DNA from: Sphingobium psychrophilum
Lineage (GTDB): Bacteria; Pseudomonadota; Alphaproteobacteria; Sphingomonadales; Sphingomonadaceae
Assembly (NCBI RefSeq): GCF_012927105.1
Contig: NZ_JABBFV010000003.1
Coordinates: 248,001 to 312,000, forward strand
Reading direction: 5' to 3'
Length of the DNA: 64,000 bases
Both the position numbers and the translations under genes were made by a program. Within the stretch, counting starts at the first letter, position 1. The number at the start of each line of letters is the position of its first letter. Positions 1-6,918 of this stretch are shown piece after piece. The notes below the pieces were generated by a model. The model was not told where the DNA came from and searched no databases. It saw nothing but the letters and a program-made list of their open reading frames with translations.

Positions 1-17
1 ACTAATGTCATAGCGCT

Positions 18-833
18 CTAAAACCGCCGTACCACGCCCAGATAGGCCTGGCTGTCCGGGCTGTCCGCATTCAGGCCGATATTGGTGCCGATATCGAACT
101 GCATGTCGTCCGACGGTTGCCAGGCGAAGGACAGGCCGGCGAGCGCCTCGGTTGCATGACCGGCGGGATCTTCGTCGCGCGTCACCTGCGCTTCGATCGT
201 CCCGGACACGCTGTCGCTCAGCGAAAAGCCCAGCCCTGCGACGCTGCCATAGGCGACATGGCGGCCATCGCGATCCCCATCGACCGCCGCGTCGATCTGC
301 GGCGTCAGGCCCAGGGACAAGCCGCCGCCGAGGTCGAAACTCACCGGCACGATCAGCCCTGCGCCCCAATCGCCAGCGCCAATCGCCGATCCGCCGGCCG
401 GCAGCGAAACATAGGGCATGATCGCAATCGAAAAGCCCGACCCGTCGGGACTGGATAGGTTCCGGCGCAACGCGACCTGCACATCACCCACGCCGCTATC
501 CTTCTCGACCAGCCCGCTGAGACGGTCGCGCGTGCGGACATGACCATAAGCGGTCCAGCCGACCTGCGCCTCCAGATGGTCACCCAGCCCCAGCCGCACC
601 AGCGCATCGCCAGCTTGGATCGTGTCGGTGCGGGTCGATATATCCTGCTGGCGGGTCCAATCGCCCAGCCCCAGTTCCACCACCATGCGCCCCGGCTCCA
701 CGGTGCAGGCCGGTGTGCCCAGACCCGGCCGGTCGGCGCACAGGTCGCGCGGCTCCTGCGCCATCGCCATGCCCGGCGCTAAGGCCAAAGCCGCCGCCGC
801 CATCATCCGCATCATTCGCCGCCCCAATCGCAT
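18..833 (-). CDS. Outer-membrane beta-barrel protein, MetA-pathway/transporter-like family
   Basis: About 271 aa. A signal peptide of roughly 25 residues ends in AMAQ. The mature N-terminus carries a DRPGLGTP segment followed by EPGRMVVELG, typical of the 'phenol MetA degradation' outer-membrane family. The rest alternates short amphipathic strands and turns and ends in Phe (VVRRF), as outer-membrane barrels do. I chose the ATG at 833 because GGGGGAA lies just upstream and it opens the signal peptide; a longer frame to 917 adds an implausible N-terminus. Divergent from polA. Substrate unknown; the family link is by motif recognition only. Confidence 0.65.
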   Translation of the reverse strand: MRLGRRMMRMMAAAALALAPGMAMAQEPRDLCADRPGLGTPACTVEPGRMVVELGLGDWTRQQDISTRTDTIQAGDALVRLGLGDHLEAQVGWTAYGHVRTRDRLSGLVEKDSGVGDVQVALRRNLSSPDGSGFSIAIMPYVSLPAGGSAIGAGDWGAGLIVPVSFDLGGGLSLGLTPQIDAAVDGDRDGRHVAYGSVAGLGFSLSDSVSGTIEAQVTRDEDPAGHATEALAGLSFAWQPSDDMQFDIGTNIGLNADSPDSQAYLGVVRRF

Positions 834-985
834 TGCCGTTTCCCCCGTGACCGCCACGCTATATGCACTTTCCTGTTGGAAATGATGCAGAAATAATGGG
901 GCGTCACAGCACGCCAACCGCCGCTGACCGGCCCATCGCCGCTGCCCACTGGAGGGGCGGCGCGTAACCCGCTATCCCCCTCCCC

Positions 986-3766
986 ATGACCCAGAATCAC
1001 CTCTATCTCGTCGATGGCAGCGGCTATATCTTCCGCGCCTATCACCAGCTTCCTCCGCTCACCAACCAGCATGGCCAGCCGGTCGGCGCCGTCTATGGCT
1101 ATACGACCATGCTGTGGAAGCTAGCCGAGGAACTGGGCAAGGCGGAAGGCCCAACCCATATGGCGGTGATCCTTGATAAAGGATCGCACACCTTCCGCAA
1201 CGATATGTACGACCAGTATAAGGCGCACCGCCCGTCCGCGCCGGAGGATCTGGTCCCCCAATTCCCGATGATCCGCGACGCCACCCGCGCCTTCTCCCTC
1301 CCCTGTATCGAGGAAGCCGGCTTCGAAGCCGACGACATCATCGCCACCTATACCAAGGCGGCGGTCGCAGCGGGCTGGCACGTCACCATCGTCAGTTCCG
1401 ACAAGGATCTGATGCAGCTGATCCAGCCCGGCGTCGACATGTACGACACGATGAAGAATGAACGACGCGGCGCGGATTATGTGGTCGGCAAATTCGGCGT
1501 GCAGCCCGAACAATTGGGCGACGTGCTGGCGCTGATGGGCGACAGCGTCGACAATGTCCCCGGCGTGCCCGGCATCGGCCCCAAGACCGCCGCAAAGCTT
1601 ATCACCGAATATGGCGATCTGGAATCGGTGCTGGCCGCGGCGCCGGCGATGAAAAAGTCGAAGATGCAGGAAAACCTGATCGCCAACGCCGACATGGCCC
1701 GCCTTTCGCGACGGCTGGTGGCGCTGCATGACAGCATGGACCTGCCCGAACCGCTCGAAGACCTGACGCTCAAGGGCATCCCCAAGGAGCCGCTCCAGCA
1801 ATTCCTGTCCCACCACGGTTTCAAGACCCTGCTCAATCGCCTCGGCGCGCCAGCCGCCGCCGTCGCGGTCGCCAGCATCGCCGCCACGACCTCAGCCCCC
1901 GTAGCGCCAGCCGCGATCGAACACCCCGCGATCGACTGCGCCCTCTACGAAACCGTCACCACGGTCGCGCAGCTGGAAGCCTGGATCGCGGAGGCGCAGG
2001 CGCTGGGCGTCGTTGCGGTCGACACCGAAACCGACAGCCTCGACAGCATGGAATCGGGCCTGGTCGGCATCAGCCTGTCCACCGGGCCGGGTCGCGCCTG
2101 CTATATCCCGCTCGCCCACCGCTCCGCCGACGACATGTTCGGCGAAGTCCCGCCGCAAATCCCGCTCGACACCGCGATCCGCCTGCTGCGCCCGCTGCTT
2201 GCCGACGATGCGGTGCTCAAGGTCGGTCATAATATCAAATATGACCTCAACGTCCTCGCCCGCGTCGGGCTGGAGGTGACGCCGATCGACGATTCGATGG
2301 TGATGAGTTTCGACCTCGACGCGGGCAAATCGCTCGGTGGCCATGGCATGGACGAAGCGGCGAGCGTCCATTTGGCGCATACATGCATCAGCTTCAAGGA
2401 AGTGACCGGCACCGGCAAGAAGGCGATCAGCTTCGCCCATGTGCCCCTCGACCGGGCGACCGCCTATGCAGCGGAAGATGCCGAAGTGACCTGGCGGCTG
2501 TGGCACAGATTGTCGCAGCGGCTGGCGGCCGAGCGCGTCACCCGCGTCTATCAACTGGTCGACCGGCCGTTGATCCCCGTCGTTGCGACCATGGAGCGCC
2601 ACGGCATCAAGGTCGATCGCGAGCAGCTCTCCCGCCTGTCCGGCACCTTCTCGCAATCGATGGCGGGGCTGGAGGCAGAGATTTTCGACCTCGCCGGCCA
2701 CCCCTTCACCATCGGATCGCCCCAGCAACTGGGCGTCGTCCTGTTCGACGAAATGGGGCTGAAGGGCGGCAAGAAGGGCAAGAGCGGCACCTATTCCACC
2801 GACGTCACCGTGCTGGAAAAGCTCAAGGCCGAAGGGTCCGCAATCAGCGGGCTGGTGCTGGAATGGCGCCAACTGTCCAAGCTCAAATCCACCTATACCG
2901 ACGCCCTGCAACAGCAGATCAACGCCGACACCGGCCGGGTCCATACCAGTTACTCGCTGACCGGGGCGCAGACCGGCCGCCTGTCCTCGACCGATCCCAA
3001 CCTTCAGAATATCCCGATCCGCACCGAAATCGGCCGGCAGATCCGCCACGCCTTCGTTGCGGAACCCGGCAATGTCATCCTGGCGGCGGACTATAGCCAG
3101 ATCGAGCTGCGCCTGGCCGCCCATATGGCCGACGTGCCCGCGCTGAAGGAGGCGTTCGCGCAGGGCGAGGACATTCACAACCGCACCGCGCAGGAATTGT
3201 TCGGGGAGGTCAATCGCGAAACCCGCGGCCGCGCCAAGACGATCAACTTCGCCATCCTCTACGGCATTTCGCGCTGGGGCCTGGCAGGTCGGCTGGAAAT
3301 CAGCGCGGACGAGGCGCAGGACATGATCTCCAAATATTATGAGCGCTTCCCCGGCATCAGCGTCTATATCAATGAGACGCTGGAAAAGGCGCGCGCCAAC
3401 GGTTTCACAGAGACGTTGTTCGGCCGCAAGACCTGGTTCCCGCGCATCACCGCACCGATCCAGCACGAACGCCAGGGCGCCGAACGCGCCGCGATCAATG
3501 CCCCGATCCAGGGCACCAGCGCCGATATCATTAAGCGCGCGATGGCGCGTATGGGACCGGCGCTGGAGCAGGCGGGGCTGCACCGCGTTCGGATGCTGCT
3601 CCAGGTCCATGACGAACTGGTGTTCGAATTGCCCGAAGGCGACATCGAAGCCGCGAGCGCGGTGATCCGCCGGGTGATGGAAAACGCCGCCGAACCGATC
3701 GTGACGCTCAGCGTGCCGCTGGGCGTGGAGATCGGCACCGGGCCAAGCTGGGGCGCGGCGCACTGA
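986..3766 (+). CDS. polA: DNA polymerase I
   Basis: 926 aa, the usual full length. The N-terminal 5' nuclease domain (about 1-300) is followed by a 3'-5' exonuclease domain that keeps the DTE motif (Asp346, Glu348), then the family A polymerase domain. Motif A is DYSQIELR (Asp702), motif B is RAKTINFAILYG, and motif C is VHDEL (Asp876). All three activities therefore look intact. It fills gaps after Okazaki primer removal and in excision repair. A strong hairpin terminator follows directly. Confidence 0.98.
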   Translation: MTQNHLYLVDGSGYIFRAYHQLPPLTNQHGQPVGAVYGYTTMLWKLAEELGKAEGPTHMAVILDKGSHTFRNDMYDQYKAHRPSAPEDLVPQFPMIRDATRAFSLPCIEEAGFEADDIIATYTKAAVAAGWHVTIVSSDKDLMQLIQPGVDMYDTMKNERRGADYVVGKFGVQPEQLGDVLALMGDSVDNVPGVPGIGPKTAAKLITEYGDLESVLAAAPAMKKSKMQENLIANADMARLSRRLVALHDSMDLPEPLEDLTLKGIPKEPLQQFLSHHGFKTLLNRLGAPAAAVAVASIAATTSAPVAPAAIEHPAIDCALYETVTTVAQLEAWIAEAQALGVVAVDTETDSLDSMESGLVGISLSTGPGRACYIPLAHRSADDMFGEVPPQIPLDTAIRLLRPLLADDAVLKVGHNIKYDLNVLARVGLEVTPIDDSMVMSFDLDAGKSLGGHGMDEAASVHLAHTCISFKEVTGTGKKAISFAHVPLDRATAYAAEDAEVTWRLWHRLSQRLAAERVTRVYQLVDRPLIPVVATMERHGIKVDREQLSRLSGTFSQSMAGLEAEIFDLAGHPFTIGSPQQLGVVLFDEMGLKGGKKGKSGTYSTDVTVLEKLKAEGSAISGLVLEWRQLSKLKSTYTDALQQQINADTGRVHTSYSLTGAQTGRLSSTDPNLQNIPIRTEIGRQIRHAFVAEPGNVILAADYSQIELRLAAHMADVPALKEAFAQGEDIHNRTAQELFGEVNRETRGRAKTINFAILYGISRWGLAGRLEISADEAQDMISKYYERFPGISVYINETLEKARANGFTETLFGRKTWFPRITAPIQHERQGAERAAINAPIQGTSADIIKRAMARMGPALEQAGLHRVRMLLQVHDELVFELPEGDIEAASAVIRRVMENAAEPIVTLSVPLGVEIGTGPSWGAAH

Positions 3767-3771
3767 TAAGC

Positions 3772-3803
3772 AAAAGGCTGGCCCTGTTGGGCCAGCCTTT
3801 TTT
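3772..3803. terminator. Bidirectional Rho-independent terminator between polA and the zinc-ribbon gene
   Basis: A 13-bp stem (3772-3784 with 3789-3801, AAAAGGCTGGCCC against GGGCCAGCCTTTT) has a 4-nt TGTT loop. Six T follow on the plus strand, and the A-run at the other side gives a T-run on the minus strand. It therefore serves both the polA end and the convergent gene ending at 3803. Confidence 0.9.
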
Positions 3804-4096
3804 CAATCGAACAGCTCTTCCAGAAAGCTCTTCTTGCGCTTCTTCGGATATCCCCGCCCGTCGTCTCGATAATCGCGATCCGGGCGGTAGCTTGCCTGTC
3901 CGAAGGGCGCGGGCTGGGGAGGTGGCTCGTTCCCCTGCCCTGACCGTTCGATGATCTTGTCCAGTTCGCCCCGGTCCAGCCAGACGCCCCGGCATTGCGG
4001 GCAATAATCGATCTCCACCCCCTGCCGGTCCGTCATTGCCAATCCGACATGACAGACCGGGCAGAGCATGGCCGATACGGCAGCCTGATCCCGCAT
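3803..4096 (-). CDS. TFIIB-type zinc-ribbon protein
   Basis: 97 aa. Two CxxC knuckles (CPVC and CPQC) and the GVWLDRGELDKII segment are the hallmark of zf-TFIIB-like domains, a family of small bacterial zinc proteins with no settled role. The C-terminal half is rich in Pro, Asp and Lys and ends in KKRKKSFLEELFD. The start at 4096 is supported by GGGAG inside the end of the upstream gene. Only 4 bp separate it from the Bax-inhibitor gene, so the two are probably one transcript. Function unknown. Confidence 0.85.
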   Translation of the reverse strand: MRDQAAVSAMLCPVCHVGLAMTDRQGVEIDYCPQCRGVWLDRGELDKIIERSGQGNEPPPQPAPFGQASYRPDRDYRDDGRGYPKKRKKSFLEELFD

Positions 4097-4100
4097 CCGC

Positions 4101-4811
4101 TTACTCCCGCTCGCCGGTCAGGCTGAGCAGCATCTGGAACAGGTTGACGAAGTTCAGGTACAGCGACAGCGCGCCCATCACCTGCATCTTCTGCGCGACC
4201 TCATGCCCGGCATAGACGAAATAGTCCGACTTGATGCGCTGCACGTCCCAGGCGGTCAGGCCAGTGAAGACCACCACGCCGATGATCGAGATGACCATCT
4301 GCATCGCCGAAGACCCCAGGAAGACATTGATCAGGCTGGCGACGATGATGCCGATCAGGCCCATCATCAGGAAACTGCCCATCTTCGTCAGGTCGCGCTG
4401 GGTGGTATAGCCCCACAGCGACATGGCGAGGAACATCACCGCGGCCGAGAAGAAGGCCTGGGCGATGCTGCCGCCGGTGAACACCAGGAACACGCTGCCC
4501 AGCGACACGCCCATCACGGCGGCGAACGCCCAGAAGGTCAGGCGTGCCGTTGCGGTGGACATTGTCTCGATGCGGAAGCTGAAGAAAAAGACGAAGGCCA
4601 GCGGCGCGAAGATCGCCACCCACTTCAAGGGCGTGCCGTAAATGGCGGCTGCCAGCGCCGGCGTGTTGCCGACCAGCGCCGCGACCAGGCCAGTGATGAC
4701 CAGGCCAAGGCCCATATTGCGGAACACGCCCAGCATGTGCGCGCGCAGGCCGGCGTCGGTCTGCGCCGTCTGGCTGGCACCATAGCCCGGCATGCGAACG
4801 GGATTATTCAT
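4101..4811 (-). CDS. Bax inhibitor-1/YccA family membrane protein
   Basis: 236 aa with about seven hydrophobic helices and the family's conserved C-terminal part (LTAWDVQRIK, then ALSLYLNFVNLFQMLLSL). Members are inner-membrane proteins (YccA, YbhL); YccA modulates FtsH, and others have been described as pH-sensitive calcium leak channels. ATG at 4811 is preferred; GTG at 4820 is the alternative. The leader upstream contains a long inverted repeat (4850-4910). Likely co-transcribed with the zinc-ribbon gene downstream. Confidence 0.9.
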   Translation of the reverse strand: MNNPVRMPGYGASQTAQTDAGLRAHMLGVFRNMGLGLVITGLVAALVGNTPALAAAIYGTPLKWVAIFAPLAFVFFFSFRIETMSTATARLTFWAFAAVMGVSLGSVFLVFTGGSIAQAFFSAAVMFLAMSLWGYTTQRDLTKMGSFLMMGLIGIIVASLINVFLGSSAMQMVISIIGVVVFTGLTAWDVQRIKSDYFVYAGHEVAQKMQVMGALSLYLNFVNLFQMLLSLTGERE

Positions 4812-4849
4812 GGGAAACACTCACTCCATCATCCAATGTGGTTCGAGTG

Positions 4850-4910
4850 GCCCGGTGCGGTTTCTTGCGGCAAAGAAAGGGGGCAAATTACCGCAAAACC
4901 AGCACCGGGC
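4850..4910. repeat. Long inverted repeat upstream of the Bax-inhibitor gene
   Basis: Arms at 4850-4870 and 4891-4910 pair as GCCCGGTGC with GCACCGGGC (9 of 9), then GGTTTCTTGCGG with CCGCAAAACC with small bulges. The 20-nt loop contains AAAGAAAGGGGG. It lies 39 bp upstream of the minus-strand start, in the likely 5' leader. Confidence 0.6.
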
Positions 4911-5237
4911 ACACCCGATGCGGTCCGACATCGCGACATGGATCAGGGGGGAAATCCATATCGCCAGAGGGGCCCGGCCCGCATCAAGAATATTGGGTGG
5001 GAAACGCCGGGGCGCAAGGGATCGCCCCGCCTGCAACATTTTATTACAATCAGCCCATGTCGCGCAGGTCATGGACAGAAGGTCATGGACAGGGGCAGCC
5101 ATGCGCGAAAGAGACAGCAAGTTGGACATTTGTATCGCGTCATCCAATTTTGTTACTTAGCTAACTAACTTATTAACCCCCTGGAGATGGTAGGGAAGGA
5201 TTGACCCTTACGACGCTTCGCGACATGGCGTATCCCC
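4911..5237. other. Intergenic region upstream of cysS
   Basis: No gene found. It holds a 13-bp direct repeat AGGTCATGGACAG at 5066-5078 and 5080-5092, and an AT-rich stretch (about 5135-5178) that could carry the cysS promoter. A minus-strand frame across 4821-5147 has no family features, no ribosome site and no coding-like codon use, so I did not call it. Confidence 0.5.
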
Positions 5238-6833
5238 ATGTCCGAAGACCAGCATATCCCAGCGCCGCTGCGCCTGTTCAACAGCCTGACCCGCATGATC
5301 GAGCCATTCGCGCCGATCGAGGATCATCATGCGCGCGTCTATAGCTGCGGTCCCACCGTCTATAATTACGCCCATATCGGCAATCTGCGCGCCTATGTCT
5401 TCACCGATACGCTGCGCCGGACGCTGTTGTGGAAGGGGCTGGCCGTCACCCACATCATCAACATCACAGATGTCGGTCACCTGACCAGCGACGCCGATGC
5501 GGGCGACGACAAGATGGAGGCGGCCGCACGCGCGTCGGCCAAGAGCATCTGGGATATCGCCGCCCATTATACGCAGGCCTTCAAGCAGAATATCGCCGAC
5601 CTCAACATCCTGTCGCCCAGCGAATGGACGGTCGCGACCGACTATGTGCCGCAGATGATCGAATTTGCCGAAAAGATCGCGCCGACACATTGCTACGAAA
5701 TCGCTACGGGACTTTATTTTGATGTCTCCAGTGTCCCTTTTTATATGAAGGAGGCAGATAGTGGAGAATTTATAGCAGCCTTTAATGCAAGGGTCAGTGG
5801 TGGTGATTGGACTAAAGTAAATGAGGCCGCCGAACATGCCCATGAGCGTGCACAATTAGCGAGTCGAATTGGAGCTGTTGAAGGCAAGCGGCGTCCTCAA
5901 GACTTCGCCATCTGGCGCAAGTCACCGCCGGGCGAGCAGCGCCAGATGGAATGGGACAGCCCCTGGGGCAAGGGCGCGCCGGGCTGGCATCTGGAATGTT
6001 CCGTGATGAGCCAGGCCCGCCTCGGCCAGCCGTTCGACATCCACACCGGCGGCATCGACCATCGCGAAATCCACCACCCCAACGAGATTGCGCAAAACCA
6101 GGCGTTTCACAATTGCTGTGGTGATCCCGACGCGGCGGCGGCCGACTTCACTGGCGCGCGATGGTGGATGCACAATAATTTCCTGGTGGACCGTCAGGGC
6201 AAGATGTCGAAGTCGAAGGGCGGTTTCACCACCCTATTCAGCCTCATCGACGCGGGCGTGCATCCGATCGCCTATCGCCTGCTGTGCCTGGGCGCGCATT
6301 ACCGGTCCGAACTGGAATTCAGCGCCGACAATCTGGCCGCGGCGCTGACCCGGCTCAAGCGACTGGTCATGGGTGTCGAGGGGTTGAAGGCCCGCGCCGA
6401 GGGCGTGACCTGGCAATCCCCGCGGCTCGACTATCTGCGCGCCAACCTGCATCCCAAGCTGGTGCCATTACTTGAACAGTTCGACGCGGCGATCGCCGAC
6501 GACCTGATGACGCCGCGCGCTCTGCCCATGCTGGAAGAAGCCATCGGCATCAAGAAGGTGCCGGTGGACGAAAAGCTCTGCCTGATCGCCGCCTTCGACC
6601 AGGCGCTGGGCCTCAACCTGCTGACGCTGTCCCGCGCCGACCTGCGGGTGCAGCCGAAGGATGCCCAGATCACGCCGGAGGAGATCGAGGCCGAATTGGA
6701 ACGCCGCACCGTCGCCCGCGCCGAAAAGGATTTCGCCTTGTCGGACGAGATTCGCGACGCCCTGATCGCTCGCGGGGTCGAGGTGATGGACGGCGATCCG
6801 CTGCGATGGGACTGGCGGCTGACACTGGGTTGA
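5238..6833 (+). CDS. cysS: Cysteinyl-tRNA synthetase of an atypical clade
   Basis: 531 aa class I synthetase charging tRNA-Cys. The HIGH-type motif is in CGPTVYNYAHIGN (Cys37), and the KMSKS motif is exact at 322-326. The expected zinc ligands are present: Cys37, Cys254 in WHLECS, and His279/Glu283 in HHPNE. The DVGHLTSDAD..DDKM segment (about 78-96) is characteristic of a CysRS subgroup different from the usual alphaproteobacterial form, which reads more like FTDVDDKI. Codons 155-214 (5701-5880) are AT-rich against GC-rich flanks; I count about 42% GC in 5701-5820. The frame stays open, so the gene looks functional. No clear ribosome site precedes the ATG. Confidence 0.93.
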   Translation: MSEDQHIPAPLRLFNSLTRMIEPFAPIEDHHARVYSCGPTVYNYAHIGNLRAYVFTDTLRRTLLWKGLAVTHIINITDVGHLTSDADAGDDKMEAAARASAKSIWDIAAHYTQAFKQNIADLNILSPSEWTVATDYVPQMIEFAEKIAPTHCYEIATGLYFDVSSVPFYMKEADSGEFIAAFNARVSGGDWTKVNEAAEHAHERAQLASRIGAVEGKRRPQDFAIWRKSPPGEQRQMEWDSPWGKGAPGWHLECSVMSQARLGQPFDIHTGGIDHREIHHPNEIAQNQAFHNCCGDPDAAAADFTGARWWMHNNFLVDRQGKMSKSKGGFTTLFSLIDAGVHPIAYRLLCLGAHYRSELEFSADNLAAALTRLKRLVMGVEGLKARAEGVTWQSPRLDYLRANLHPKLVPLLEQFDAAIADDLMTPRALPMLEEAIGIKKVPVDEKLCLIAAFDQALGLNLLTLSRADLRVQPKDAQITPEEIEAELERRTVARAEKDFALSDEIRDALIARGVEVMDGDPLRWDWRLTLG

Positions 6834-6918
6834 CGGTCGCGCGCGCGCATCGGCCTTGACGCCCGCCTTCCGCCGACACAAGAGGCAAGCGGGTCGATTG
6901 AAGAGCGGGGGTGGTGTC

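Noticed and set aside
1892-3763. Long open frame on the minus strand opposite polA
   Set aside because: It mirrors the polA frame, lacks any recognisable domain, and is rich in Arg, Gly and Asp as expected from antisense of a GC-rich gene.
4821-5147. 108-codon minus-strand frame upstream of the Bax-inhibitor gene
   Set aside because: No ribosome site or family; overlaps the inverted repeat and likely promoter.
5701-5880. Frameshift or insertion in cysS
   Set aside because: The frame is continuous and the flanking motifs are intact, so composition alone is unusual.
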